DNA of 64,000 nucleotides from Geothermobacter ehrlichii (GCF_008124615.1 NZ_VNIB01000010.1:57053-121052); one strand, 5' to 3'; positions 33,956 to 44,981 are shown, counted from the first letter of the stretch. A program made the numbers and translations. The notes: generated by a model not told the origin, from the letters alone.

Positions 33956-35155
33956 ATGAAGGCTTTTTGCTCTATCCGGATAAAAGGGTTGAAGAAGGGC
34001 CTCCTGCTCTTTCTGGTAACGGTTTTCGCCCTGGCCGCCTGTGCCCGGGCGCCGGAGAAGAGGCTGGAAAAGGCCCCGCCCGCAGTTGCCGCGCCGGCCG
34101 CCGTGCCGGCCGACTGGCGGGAGCTGCCGGACTGGGAGGAGGATGACCCCCGTCCGGTTCTCGCCGCCTTTGTCGAGGCCTGTCGTGCCCTGCGCTGGCG
34201 GCCCGGCTGGCGCAACAGCTGCGAAGCGGCCGGCAATTGGCCGGCCGCCACCGCCGAAGAGGCGCGCCGCTTCTTTGTGGGCTATTTCCGTCCCTGGCGG
34301 CTGCAGCAGGAGGATGGTTCGCCCGAGGGACTGCTGACCGGCTATTACGTGCCGGAACTTGCCGGCAGCCCCACGCCGGACCGGCGATTCCGCTATCCCG
34401 TCTACGGGGTTCCCGACGATCTGCTGGTCATCGATCTGGCATCGGTCTATCCCGAGCTGGCGCGCTACCGGCTGCGGGGGCGGCTGGACGGCCGGCGGGT
34501 GGTCCCCTACTGGAGCCGAGCCGAAATCGACGCCCGTCCCGAGCTGCTGGCCGGGCATGAACTCTTCTGGGTCGAGGATCCGGTCGGGCTGTTTTTTCTG
34601 CAGATCCAGGGTTCGGGGCGCATCCGGCTTCCCGACGGCGAACGGGTGCTGGTCAACTATGCCGACCAGAACGGGCATCCCTACCGCTCCATCGGCCGAC
34701 TGCTGCTTCAGCGGGGCGAGATGACGCCCGACCAGATGTCGATGCAGAACATCCGGTTCTGGGCCCGCCGGCATCCTGACCGGGTGGCGGAGCTGCTGGC
34801 GGAAAATCCGAGCTATATCTTTTTCCGCCGGCTTGGCTCCGAGTGGCTCACTCCCCCTGGCGCCATGGGACTGGCCCTGGTTCCCGAGCGCTCGCTGGCC
34901 GTCGATCCCCGCTATGTTCCCCTGGGGGCGCCGGTCTTTCTCGATACCACCTGGCCGGTCGGCCAGGCGCCACTGCGCCGGCTGATGCTGGCTCTCGATA
35001 CCGGCGGCGCCATCAGGGGGCGGGTGCGGGCCGATTTCTTCTGGGGTCTGGGCGACGAGGCCGGCGCGCTGGCCGGGCGCATGAAACAGCCGGCGCGCCT
35101 CTGGTTGCTGCTGCCGGCGGATGTAAGACCGCCTTCGTTTTCCGGGGGCGAATGA
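33956..35155 (+). CDS. mltA: Membrane-bound lytic murein transglycosylase A
   Basis: A 399-residue lipoprotein: signal peptide ending in the lipobox ALAAC, then the MltA domain (about 120-270, with LTGYYVPELAGS and FFLQIQGSGRI) and the C-terminal 3D domain holding the catalytic aspartate in LALDTGGAIRGRVRADFFWG. It cleaves peptidoglycan glycan strands, leaving 1,6-anhydro-muramyl ends, at the outer membrane. Two adjacent ATGs (33953, 33956) follow GGGAGGG; the second has the better spacing. It stands between priA and an HDOD gene on the same strand. Confidence 0.9.
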   Translation: MKAFCSIRIKGLKKGLLLFLVTVFALAACARAPEKRLEKAPPAVAAPAAVPADWRELPDWEEDDPRPVLAAFVEACRALRWRPGWRNSCEAAGNWPAATAEEARRFFVGYFRPWRLQQEDGSPEGLLTGYYVPELAGSPTPDRRFRYPVYGVPDDLLVIDLASVYPELARYRLRGRLDGRRVVPYWSRAEIDARPELLAGHELFWVEDPVGLFFLQIQGSGRIRLPDGERVLVNYADQNGHPYRSIGRLLLQRGEMTPDQMSMQNIRFWARRHPDRVAELLAENPSYIFFRRLGSEWLTPPGAMGLALVPERSLAVDPRYVPLGAPVFLDTTWPVGQAPLRRLMLALDTGGAIRGRVRADFFWGLGDEAGALAGRMKQPARLWLLLPADVRPPSFSGGE

Positions 35156-35249
35156 GGCACGGTTGCCGAGTCGTGGAAAGACGTTAAGATTCATGAGGGC
35201 CTGTCGATAAGTGAGGCATAACCTTTCCATTCCTCGCGGAGGGATGCTT

Positions 35250-36107
35250 ATGGAGATGAGTGAATTGCAGAGTGTTGTCCAGGCTATCGGCGATCTGCCT
35301 CCGATGCCGATCGTCGCCGTCAAGGTGCTTGAAATGCTTCAGAAACCGGACACCACGGCGGAGAAGCTGGCCAAGACCATTTCCAGCGATCAGGCGGTGT
35401 CAGCCCGGGTGCTGAAAATCGCCAATTCCTCCTTCTACAGTCTGCGGCGCAAGGTGACCACTCTGGAGCACGCCATTGTCATACTGGGGGAGAAGACGCT
35501 CAAGAGTCTGGTGCTGGCGTCGAGCCTGAAAGGGATCAACAAATCCTTCGGGCTGATGGAGAAGATGCTGTGGGAGGATTCGCTCGGCTGCGCCATTGGC
35601 TCGCGCATGGTGGCGGTCTGGTTCAAGTCGGCCGATCCGGAGGAAGCCTTTGTCGCCGGACTCTTCCGTCATATCGGCAAGATGGTGCTCAACAATCTGG
35701 ACCCCGAAAAGTTCCGCAAGGTGATGGAGGCGGTCTACAACGGTGAAGGGAGCGAGGAGGAGATGGAGGCTCTCTTCTTTCCCTACGGACATGCCGAGGT
35801 CGGTGAGGCGGTGCTGACCAAATGGAATTTTTCCGAGGATCTGACCCTGGTCGCCCGCTATCACAACGATATTTCCGGCATCGATCCCGTCGAACAGCCG
35901 GAACGCCACCGGCTGGCGGCGACGGTCAATTTTGCCGATGCCATGCTGCGCCGGCTGGGAATCGGCCAGCGACAGCCTGACGGCTCTATTGAGCTGAGCA
36001 CCCTGCCGAGCGCCAGGACTCTCGGTGTTGAGCCCGACCAGGCCGAGCAGCTGCTGGAGGAGTTTCGCTGCTTCTTCGAAAAGGAGCGCAGCACCTTCCT
36101 GGGATAG
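35250..36107 (+). CDS. HDOD-domain signalling protein
   Basis: A 285-residue protein dominated by an HDOD domain (about 10-205), with LPPMPIVAVKVLEMLQKPDT, SSDQAVSARVLKIANSSFYS and GLFRHIGKMVL segments. HDOD proteins are HD-hydrolase relatives that mostly lack the metal-binding catalytic residues and act as scaffolds in signalling, motility or biofilm regulation. No receiver or GGDEF domain is fused. GGAGG lies 7 bases before ATG 35250; an in-frame ATG two codons earlier is possible. Such genes are abundant in Geobacter-like bacteria. Partner unknown. Confidence 0.85.
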   Translation: MEMSELQSVVQAIGDLPPMPIVAVKVLEMLQKPDTTAEKLAKTISSDQAVSARVLKIANSSFYSLRRKVTTLEHAIVILGEKTLKSLVLASSLKGINKSFGLMEKMLWEDSLGCAIGSRMVAVWFKSADPEEAFVAGLFRHIGKMVLNNLDPEKFRKVMEAVYNGEGSEEEMEALFFPYGHAEVGEAVLTKWNFSEDLTLVARYHNDISGIDPVEQPERHRLAATVNFADAMLRRLGIGQRQPDGSIELSTLPSARTLGVEPDQAEQLLEEFRCFFEKERSTFLG

Positions 36108-36143
36108 GCCGATTTTTCGGGGACATCTTGCTATACTGTCCCC

Positions 36144-36770
36144 ATGACCCGTTCACTGTTTTCTCTGCTCGTTCTGCTTTTTGTCCTGTGGTCGGCAACG
36201 GCTTACGGCCTGCGACCGGCCCCCGGCACGCTGCTGGTGGCGGGGGAATCGATGCCCGATCCAAGGTTCCGACAGACGGTGATCCTGCTGCTCAGGCATG
36301 ATGAAGGAGGGACGCTCGGTCTGGTTCTCAACCGGCCCTCCCGCCTTGCCCTGGGCGAGGCCTTTCCCCGACTCGAACTCTTCGCGCAGAAGACCGAACC
36401 GCTCTGGCTGGGCGGACCGGTTTCACCCGGGACCGCCTTCGTGCTGGTTGATGACGATGCCCTGCCGGCGGGTGGTGTGCGTGTCGTCGATGGTGTCCGG
36501 ATGACCGGGGTGCGGACGCTGGTCGGCTGGATCGGACAGGGAAGGGAGCCGGCCCGTTACCGCGTCTATGCCGGTCATGCCGGCTGGGCGCCGGGACAAC
36601 TGGCCGGCGAGCTGAAGAGGGGGGACTGGCAGGTGCGTCCGGCGACGCGCGAGCTTGTCTTCGCTGATCCGGCGGAGCTCTGGCGGCGTCTGACGAAGGA
36701 GCCGGTGCCGGTGCTGGCCGCTAACCGGTTGTGTTCCGGGAAGGTTCCCGTCGCGGCCACAGAATTTTGA
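36144..36770 (+). CDS. YqgE/AlgH-family protein with an N-terminal signal peptide
   Basis: A 208-residue YqgE/AlgH (DUF179) protein. The family core begins APGTLLVAGESMPDPRFRQT at about 26 and continues with LGLVLNRPS, LWLGGPVSP and YAGHAGWAPGQL. Unusually, residues 1-21 (MTRSLFSLLVLLFVLWSATA) form a typical signal peptide, whereas standard YqgE proteins start directly with the core and are cytoplasmic. The first codon, ATG 36144, has no strong ribosome-binding site. The 3' end overlaps a convergent gene by 50 bases. Function of the family is not settled. Confidence 0.82.
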   Translation: MTRSLFSLLVLLFVLWSATAYGLRPAPGTLLVAGESMPDPRFRQTVILLLRHDEGGTLGLVLNRPSRLALGEAFPRLELFAQKTEPLWLGGPVSPGTAFVLVDDDALPAGGVRVVDGVRMTGVRTLVGWIGQGREPARYRVYAGHAGWAPGQLAGELKRGDWQVRPATRELVFADPAELWRRLTKEPVPVLAANRLCSGKVPVAATEF

Positions 36771-37338
36771 TCAGTCCGGCCAGGCCGATCAGGGCGAAGA
36801 AGACGCCGCGCCATTTCGGCGGGGTTTTGTCTTCGCTGATGAAGATCACGTCTTCGGAAACGTCCATCCCCACCTGTTTCGCCAGCCCGAGCAGCTTGTC
36901 CCGGTTGGCGGTGGCGATGAGATTCCCCACCAGCATGCCGGTCACTTCCCGTTGCGGAAAGAAGGCGTCCCGGTTTTTTGCCAGAAACTCCTGCCGTTCG
37001 CGTTCCGAGTCGAGCTTGAAATAATAGGTGCGCAGCAGCTCCATGACGGCGGGATCACGGGTTTCGACCATCACCCGGACCGGCTGTTGGCCGCGAACGG
37101 TTTTCAGCGGCACCAGAAAGGCCTCGAGTTCGATGGTGCCGCTGGTCGAAATGGCTTCGAGCAGGTCGAGTCTGGCGTCGCGGATGCGCAGCCAGTCGCG
37201 CGGTGCACCCCGACGCTCGAGATCGGCCAGGGAGATGGTGAGGGGGGCCGGATTGCGCAGCAGCAGGCGGATGTCGTGGGCGCCGAGCAGGAGCAGCACC
37301 AGGCAGACGGCAAGCAGGGTGAAGCGAAAGCGTTTCAT
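36721..37338 (-). CDS. Hypothetical membrane-anchored protein
   Basis: A 205-residue protein with a hydrophobic N-terminal segment (about 5-20), a ~150-residue hydrophilic middle and a second hydrophobic segment near the C-terminus (GVFFALIGLAGLIKIL), followed by a basic tail. The topology suggests a periplasmic domain held by two membrane helices. I recognise no domain; RxNRDAFFPQREVTGMLVG is a conserved-looking stretch. It overlaps the convergent YqgE-like gene by 50 bases. Confidence 0.65.
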   Translation of the reverse strand: MKRFRFTLLAVCLVLLLLGAHDIRLLLRNPAPLTISLADLERRGAPRDWLRIRDARLDLLEAISTSGTIELEAFLVPLKTVRGQQPVRVMVETRDPAVMELLRTYYFKLDSERERQEFLAKNRDAFFPQREVTGMLVGNLIATANRDKLLGLAKQVGMDVSEDVIFISEDKTPPKWRGVFFALIGLAGLIKILWPRREPSRNTTG

Positions 37339-37456
37339 GAGCGACCTTGCGGGAAGAAGGGAAAGGGCGTCAGCGGCGGATTGAAGGTAGGTCGGGAGGA
37401 TATCCTCTGGGGCCGCCGCGGCCTATTCTGATCGATTTGTCCCTTTTTATCAAGAT

Positions 37457-37484
37457 GGCGGGGCCGCCGGCCGGCGGCCCCGCC
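37457..37484 (-). terminator. Terminator of the symporter operon
   Basis: GGCGGGGCCGCCGG and CCGGCGGCCCCGCC form a perfect 28-base palindrome 37 bases past the actP stop. It is followed on the minus strand by ATCTTG and then an A-rich stretch. Confidence 0.7.
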
Positions 37485-37520
37485 TTGTTTGGTTGGTGAT
37501 GGCGTCGAAGAGGCGCCGGA

Positions 37521-39461
37521 TCAGGCGCCGGCGGTTTCGGACGCCTCTTCCGTCACTGCCGATTTCCGGGTCAGCAGGGAGACGATCACCAGGGCGAGGA
37601 AGCTCGCCGGGATCGAGATCAGGGCCGGGCTGTTGAAGCTGATCGGCGCGTTCTGCGGCAGCAGGCCGTAGCGGACCCACATGTCCGGCGAGATCAGGAT
37701 CAGGCCGAGGGCGGTGACCAGGCCGACCAGGATCGAGGCGGCCACACCCTGGGCCGTGGTCTTCTTCCAGAAGAGGATCATCAGGATCGCCGGCAGGTTG
37801 GCCGAGGCGGCGACCGCGAAGGCCCAGCCGACCAGGAAGGAGACATTCATCCCTTCGAAAACGATGCCGAGATAGATGGCGATACAGCCGATGACCAGGG
37901 CCGAGATCTTGCCGGCCAGCACCTTCCCCTTGTCGCTCATCCGCATGCCGAGAAAGTTGTCCATCAGGTCGTGGGCGATGGCCCCGGACGAGGCGACGAT
38001 CAGGCCCGAGACAGTGCCCAGAACCGTGGCGAAGGCGATGGACGAGATGATGGCGAAGAGAATGACGCCGAAGGAGAGGGCCAGAAGCGGCGCCGACATG
38101 TTGTTGTCGGTCAGGTTGATGACGCCGTTGGTCATGGCGCCGATGCCCAAAAAGAGGGTCAGCACGTAGAAGAAGCCGATGGCGGCGATGCCGACGATGG
38201 TCGACTTGCGGGCCGCGGCCTGGCTCGGCACCGTGTAGTAGCGGATCAGGATGTGCGGCAGGGCGGCGGTGCCGCAGAACAGGGCCAGCATCAGCGAGAT
38301 GAAGTTGAACTTCTGCGTCCCGGTGGCGTTGTCGACCTTGAACTTCAGGCCGGGGCGCAGCATGCGGGCGCCCGGGGTCGGCTTCTGGTAGTAGACGGTG
38401 GTGGTGACTTCACCTTCCTTGATGTAGCGCTTGCCCCAGAGCACGATGGTCGAGTCCTTCAGGGCCGACAGGTAGGCGAAGGGGCCGACCGGGCCGGTTT
38501 CGGCGACTTCGACGCCGTCGACCTTCAGCTCCTTGATGTGGCCGACGGGGAAGAAGCGGCCTTCCTTGATGTCGCCGCCATTGTACAGCTTGCGGCCGTC
38601 GGGCAGCTTGGTGACGTACAGGGTCTCTTCGAGCACGATCTGGCCGTTTCGCTCTTCGACTTTCCAGATGCTGGGTACGCCGTCTTTGACCAGCTTGACG
38701 AAACCGGCCTTGCCGAAGGGGGTCGATTTCCAGTCGGCGACCGGCTCGTAGCCGGCGACCTGCAGCCGGCCGTCGGCATCGACGCTGGCGGTCAGGGTGC
38801 GGAATTCATGGTAGGCCTTGCGGCCGCCGGCGTCCGGGTGGGTGGTCAGACCGCGGCCGAGCACCCCGACCACGACGACCGTGGTGAAGATCAGCAGCAG
38901 CGCGCCCTTGAAGAACTGGACGTAGGTGGTCGAGGCCATGCCGGCGGTGGCGACGATGATGGTGACGACGACGCCGACGATCACCACGCCGACCCAGTGC
39001 GGCATGCCGAGCAGGGGCTGCACCAGAACGCCGGCGCCGACCATCTGCGGGATCAGGTAGAAGACCGAGATGACCAGGGTGGAGAAGGCGGCCATCAGCT
39101 GGATGCTCTTGGAGTTGAACTTGGAGTCGAGAGCGTCGGTGAAGGTGTACTTGCCCAGACGCTTCATCGGCTCGGCGACCAGGAAGAGGGCGACCATCCA
39201 GCCGGCCAGATAGCCGATGCTGTACATCCAGCCGTCGTAGCCGGCAGTGGCGATCATGCCGCAGATGCCGAGGAACGAGGCGGCGGACAGGTAGTCGCCG
39301 GCGAAGGCGATGCCGTTGACGAACCAGTGGATCTGGCCGCCGGCGGCGTAGTAGCCGGCGGACGACGTGGTGCGGCGGGCCAGGTAGAAGGAGAGGCCCA
39401 GCACGAACAGAACGAAAAAGACGAACAGGCCGATGGCCAGAGGCGACTGTGCGTAGATCAT
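37521..39461 (-). CDS. actP: ActP-like sodium:solute (acetate) symporter
   Basis: A 646-residue sodium:solute symporter with about 13 membrane helices and the family motifs GDYLSAASFLGICGMIA and ALDSKF near the N-terminus. It probably imports acetate or similar short monocarboxylates. It is about 100 residues longer than E. coli ActP (549) because of a hydrophilic insertion at about 215-370 that contains repeated KLPDGRKLYN/VDGVE-type beta-rich sequence and should face one side of the membrane. It follows the DUF485 gene by 11 bases, the usual yjcH-actP arrangement, and shares its promoter. Confidence 0.87.
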   Translation of the reverse strand: MIYAQSPLAIGLFVFFVLFVLGLSFYLARRTTSSAGYYAAGGQIHWFVNGIAFAGDYLSAASFLGICGMIATAGYDGWMYSIGYLAGWMVALFLVAEPMKRLGKYTFTDALDSKFNSKSIQLMAAFSTLVISVFYLIPQMVGAGVLVQPLLGMPHWVGVVIVGVVVTIIVATAGMASTTYVQFFKGALLLIFTTVVVVGVLGRGLTTHPDAGGRKAYHEFRTLTASVDADGRLQVAGYEPVADWKSTPFGKAGFVKLVKDGVPSIWKVEERNGQIVLEETLYVTKLPDGRKLYNGGDIKEGRFFPVGHIKELKVDGVEVAETGPVGPFAYLSALKDSTIVLWGKRYIKEGEVTTTVYYQKPTPGARMLRPGLKFKVDNATGTQKFNFISLMLALFCGTAALPHILIRYYTVPSQAAARKSTIVGIAAIGFFYVLTLFLGIGAMTNGVINLTDNNMSAPLLALSFGVILFAIISSIAFATVLGTVSGLIVASSGAIAHDLMDNFLGMRMSDKGKVLAGKISALVIGCIAIYLGIVFEGMNVSFLVGWAFAVAASANLPAILMILFWKKTTAQGVAASILVGLVTALGLILISPDMWVRYGLLPQNAPISFNSPALISIPASFLALVIVSLLTRKSAVTEEASETAGA

Positions 39462-39472
39462 GGCAGACCTCC

Positions 39473-39739
39473 TCAGCGGTTCAGACGGGCTTCGGCCGCG
39501 TTGCAGAAGTGGTTGTAGATGATGGCCAGCACCAGGGCGAAGATGATCAGCCCGAAACCGTAGACCACCGCCAGGGTCTGCCCCAGCACGATGGTCTGCA
39601 TCAGCGACGGCTTGATGGTGTTGATGGCGACGAAAACGGCGTAGGTGATGGTGTAGATGAAGAACATGATGATGCCCAGACGGGTCTTGTAGCCGGACGC
39701 GTTATCCTTGCCCAGCTTCACGGCGGGTCCGTGTCCCAT
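39473..39739 (-). CDS. DUF485 (YjcH-like) membrane protein
   Basis: An 88-residue protein with two membrane helices (about 21-45 and 55-78) and the DUF485 pattern KTRLGIIMFFIYTITYAVFV. It is always found just ahead of ActP-type symporters and is thought to support them. GGAGGAG precedes ATG 39739; longer in-frame extensions cross the leader and are rejected. Confidence 0.88.
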   Translation of the reverse strand: MGHGPAVKLGKDNASGYKTRLGIIMFFIYTITYAVFVAINTIKPSLMQTIVLGQTLAVVYGFGLIIFALVLAIIYNHFCNAAEARLNR

Positions 39740-39841
39740 AACTCTCCTCCTTGCAGTTGATATGTCCTCTCCTGAGGCGCCCGGCCGCTGTGCGGCCGGG
39801 CGCTCCACGAAACGCATCTTATCTCTTATCTGTGATCGGGC

Positions 39842-39859
39842 TACCATGCATGTATGGTA
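39842..39859. promoter_or_regulatory. Operator-like palindrome in the symporter leader
   Basis: TACCATGCATGTATGGTA is an 18-bp palindrome with one mismatched pair, about 30-50 bases downstream of the predicted transcription start. This is a roadblock position for a repressor. Confidence 0.5.
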
Positions 39860-39894
39860 AAAAATCCACGATGTTGGTGGCAAAATTTCGCAAC

Positions 39895-39922
39895 ATAATA
39901 CGGTGTTTTAAATATGTGTCAA
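39895..39922 (-). promoter_or_regulatory. Sigma70 promoter of the DUF485-actP operon
   Basis: On the minus strand TTGACA (39917-39922) and TATTAT (39895-39900) are 16 bases apart. The leader is about 150 bases. Confidence 0.7.
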
Positions 39923-40109
39923 TAGATTTTTTTCAATAAAATGCTTGTTTCAAATAGAGAAAAGAAAATCGTATACGGTTCGGTGGGTTCCGCAGTCGAG
40001 GCGACCACAGGGGGAGGCGGTATTTCGAGATGCTGTTTGTCTTTTGTGGGAAAATATTAGAAATAGGGTTTGGCGAGCGGTGCTGTCGCCGGGCTTGCGG
40101 CGAGGTGGT

Positions 40110-40379
40110 TCAGACTGGTATCCTGCGTTTCCGGCAGTAGGAACGGATCAGCGTTTCGGCCTGGTTCAGCCGGGAGAGTTTCATGTTGCGCGCCTTCAGG
40201 GCCATGACATTCTCGAGGGGAATCTGTTCGGCGCGCAGGTCGCGGGCGACCAGGGCGATGTTGCCCAGAATGGTTTTCAGGTCGGCCGGCGTGTACCGGC
40301 GCAGGCTGCTCTGTGTCAGAATGAGAAAGCCGTCGGCGATATCCCGGGCCATTTTCTTTGGTGAGCCGGTAATGGCCAT
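40110..40379 (-). CDS. Small hypothetical protein
   Basis: An 89-residue, basic, probably helical cytosolic protein (MAITGSPKKMARDIADGF...). No family is recognised. GGAGGGG lies just before ATG 40379. It is divergent from the DUF4177 gene, with only 23 bases between the start codons, so each promoter must lie inside the neighbouring gene or they are read from distant promoters. Confidence 0.6.
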   Translation of the reverse strand: MAITGSPKKMARDIADGFLILTQSSLRRYTPADLKTILGNIALVARDLRAEQIPLENVMALKARNMKLSRLNQAETLIRSYCRKRRIPV

Positions 40380-40402
40380 AACCCCTCCACAAGGAATGAG
40401 AC

Positions 40403-40624
40403 ATGAGTTCTGCCGAATACAAGGTGGTCGAGACGACGACGGTGACCGACGAGAGTCTGGAAGAGATCATCAACACATGGGTCGGGCACGGCTGGACCCT
40501 CGACACCATTCATTTCGCCATGCGCGAGTCGAGCCGGCGGCCGGCGATGGCGTTCGTGCTGTTCGTCCGTTCGGCACCGGAAAATGCCGGTATAGGCGCG
40601 GGCGAATCCTCTCCGCGCGTCTGA
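40403..40624 (+). CDS. DUF4177-like small protein
   Basis: A 73-residue protein with the pattern YKVVETTTVTDESLEEIINT followed by GWTLDTIHFAM, typical of DUF4177. This is a small alpha/beta fold of unknown function seen across bacteria. AAGGAATGA precedes ATG 40403, and a strong terminator begins one base after the stop codon. Confidence 0.72.
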   Translation: MSSAEYKVVETTTVTDESLEEIINTWVGHGWTLDTIHFAMRESSRRPAMAFVLFVRSAPENAGIGAGESSPRV

Positions 40625-40656
40625 CCCTGCCGCCGGCCGGCGGCAGGGCCCTCTTT
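40625..40656 (+). terminator. Terminator of the DUF4177 gene
   Basis: CCCTGCCGCCGG and CCGGCGGCAGGG form a perfect 24-base palindrome followed by CCCTCTTT. It probably works in both directions for the convergent gene. Confidence 0.8.
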
Positions 40657-40834
40657 AGTCGTCCAGGGTCACGTCCTGGTAGGTGATTGTGTGTTTCGGG
40701 TCGGATGAGGGGCTGGCGCCGCAGCGCTCACAGATCAGATCGAGCTGTCCCTCCTCGTCGGTCTCGACCGGAACCAGTTCCAGGGGTTTTCCGCTGCAGT
40801 TGCAGAAATAGCGGCGTTCGACGTCGATGGTCAT
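40655..40834 (-). CDS. Small zinc-ribbon-like protein
   Basis: A 59-residue protein with a CNC and a CERC pair (FCNCSGK and ICERCGA), suggesting one metal site, inside an acidic small protein. No named family is recognised. AGGAGGATCG precedes ATG 40834. Confidence 0.62.
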   Translation of the reverse strand: MTIDVERRYFCNCSGKPLELVPVETDEEGQLDLICERCGASPSSDPKHTITYQDVTLDD

Positions 40835-40945
40835 GGCGATCCTCCTCCTTTCGGGTGGAAGTCTGCCGACGTGACCTGCATCCGTCGACCACACTCATTC
40901 TACCATATCCGCAGGCGTTTCCCCGGGTGCGGCATGCCCAATGTC

Positions 40946-41911
40946 TCAGTAGACCAGGCCGGTCTTCTTGCGCACCTTGCGCATGGTTCTGTTCGCCACC
41001 TGCCGAGCCTTCTCCGCCCCCCGGCGCAGGGCATCGCGGATCCGTTCCGGGTTGGCGAGCAGCTCCCTGCGCCGTTCTGCGTAAGGGGCGAAGGTGTCGC
41101 GGATCTTTTCGAACAGTTCCTGCTTCAGCTCGCCGAAGCCGAGACCGCCGGCCCGGTAGCGGGCGCGCAGGGCTTCGTCCTCTTCCTTGCTCAGAAAGAG
41201 CCGGTAGATCTTGTAGACGTTGCAGGCGTCCGGGTCTTTCGGCTCTTCCACCGGAATCGGCGCGGTGACGATGCGCATCACCTGCTTGCGCAGGGCCTTC
41301 TCCTCGAGAAAGAGATCGATGGTGTTGCCGTAGCTCTTGCTCATCTTGCGGCCGTCCAGGCCGGGGATGATGGCCACCTCGTCGTCGATTTCCGGCTCGG
41401 GAATGGTGAAGATGTCGCCGTATTCGTTGTTGAACTTGTTAGCGATGTCGCGGGCGACTTCCAGATGCTGCTTCTGATCCTTGCCGACCGGCACCCGGTC
41501 GCTCTGGAACAGGAGGATGTCGGCGGTCATCAACACCGGATAGGCGAACAGGCCGTGGTTGGGCTTGATCCCCTGGGCGACCTTGTCCTTGTAGCTGTGG
41601 CAGCGTTCCAGCAGGCCCATGGGGGTGAAATTGGAGAGGATCCAGGTCAGTTCCTGCACCTCGGGAACGTCCGACTGCACCCAGAAGGTGCTCTTCTCCG
41701 GGTCGAGGCCCAAGGCGAGAAAGTTGGCCGCCGCTTTCAGTGTTCCCCTGGCCAGGGCCTTGCCATCGCTGACCGTGGTCTGGGCGTGATAGTTGGCGAT
41801 GAAGCAGAACAGATCTTCCTGCCGCTGGTAGTCGATCATCTTCTGCATCATGCCGAAGTAGTTGCCCAGGTGCAGGGAGCCCGACGGCTGGATACCGCTG
41901 AGAACACGCAT
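40946..41911 (-). CDS. trpS: Tryptophanyl-tRNA synthetase
   Basis: A 321-residue class I aminoacyl-tRNA synthetase charging tRNA-Trp. It has RVLSGIQPSGSLHLGNYFG near the N-terminus (the HIGH-equivalent SLHLGN) and the KMSKS loop in DGRKMSKSYGN. Length fits the family. ATG 41911 has GGAG 9 bases upstream; an in-frame ATG at 41926 (five residues longer) lacks a ribosome-binding site but cannot be excluded. Confidence 0.95.
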   Translation of the reverse strand: MRVLSGIQPSGSLHLGNYFGMMQKMIDYQRQEDLFCFIANYHAQTTVSDGKALARGTLKAAANFLALGLDPEKSTFWVQSDVPEVQELTWILSNFTPMGLLERCHSYKDKVAQGIKPNHGLFAYPVLMTADILLFQSDRVPVGKDQKQHLEVARDIANKFNNEYGDIFTIPEPEIDDEVAIIPGLDGRKMSKSYGNTIDLFLEEKALRKQVMRIVTAPIPVEEPKDPDACNVYKIYRLFLSKEEDEALRARYRAGGLGFGELKQELFEKIRDTFAPYAERRRELLANPERIRDALRRGAEKARQVANRTMRKVRKKTGLVY

Positions 41912-41969
41912 CTTTCTTGACTCCATGTTGTTGGCACGCTGCCGGCTGCAGGTGCCGTTTGGTTTGTTT

Positions 41970-42212
41970 TCAGTCCTGTCCCGGCGTTGGTGCCGTGCCG
42001 CCGAGCATGTTGGCCAGCTGCAGCAGCTGGTTGAGGTCGAAGCCGCTCTCCCGGATCAGGCCGAGAATCACCGGCAGCAGCCGGGGCAGAAAGCCGGGGT
42101 CCTTGATCGCCTCCCGGCCGAGTTCCGGCAGGGCCCGGAGGATGAACTCTTTCTTCTCTTCGTTCGAAAGCCGGGTCACGGCGTTCATCAGTTCTTCGAT
42201 TGCGTCGCTCAT
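41970..42212 (-). CDS. Small helical hypothetical protein
   Basis: An 80-residue protein, predicted mostly helical (AIEELMNAVTRLSNEEKKEF...), with a C-terminal hydrophobic-to-Gly/Pro tail. No family is recognised. It lies just upstream of trpS on the same strand and may be cotranscribed. ATG 42212 is chosen because the longer frame runs into the repeat element upstream. Confidence 0.55.
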   Translation of the reverse strand: MSDAIEELMNAVTRLSNEEKKEFILRALPELGREAIKDPGFLPRLLPVILGLIRESGFDLNQLLQLANMLGGTAPTPGQD

Positions 42213-42261
42213 CAAATGGAAGCTCCCGTGGCTGTTTTGTCTTGGCAGGCTGTTGAAATCC

Positions 42262-42365
42262 GGCGTTGAAAACAGCCTCAAAATGTTCATTTACTGAGTT
42301 GCAAACTGCGCTTTTTCGGCTGTCTTCGCCTTGTCCCGCCTTTCCGCATGACGTTTGTCAACACC
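42262..42365 (+). repeat. 104-bp element, copy B
   Basis: It begins GGCGTTGAAAACAGCCTCAA and ends GTTTGTCAACACC. It aligns end to end with copy A at 1576-1679 at about 80-85% by eye, has the same length, and its right terminal repeat has decayed. It sits between the small helical-protein gene and lon. Confidence 0.65.
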
Positions 42366-42493
42366 CTGTCGGGGCGGGCTGACGGATGTCCGGCAGAGGA
42401 TATACGCCGACCGGGCCGTGCAGGTCAACGACAAATCGTGCCGGCTGCCCATCGGCTGCCCCGGGGGGCGACCCCGGGCAGCCGGTGGTGGCG

Positions 42494-44944
<2,451 letters not shown>

Positions 44945-44981
44945 GTGTTGTTTCCTCCGATTGCGCGCTGGTACGCGGCTG

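Larger units (their letters stand above)
39740..40109. other. AT-rich promoter region of the symporter operon
   Basis: No gene is present in these 370 bases. They hold a consensus-like promoter (39895-39922) and an operator-like palindrome (39842-39859). The stretch 39880-39970 is much richer in A+T than its surroundings. Confidence 0.55.

Noticed and set aside
31694..35323. A 1209-codon open frame on the minus strand
   Set aside because: It runs antisense across both priA and mltA, which are clear family members. Long antisense frames are expected in GC-rich DNA.
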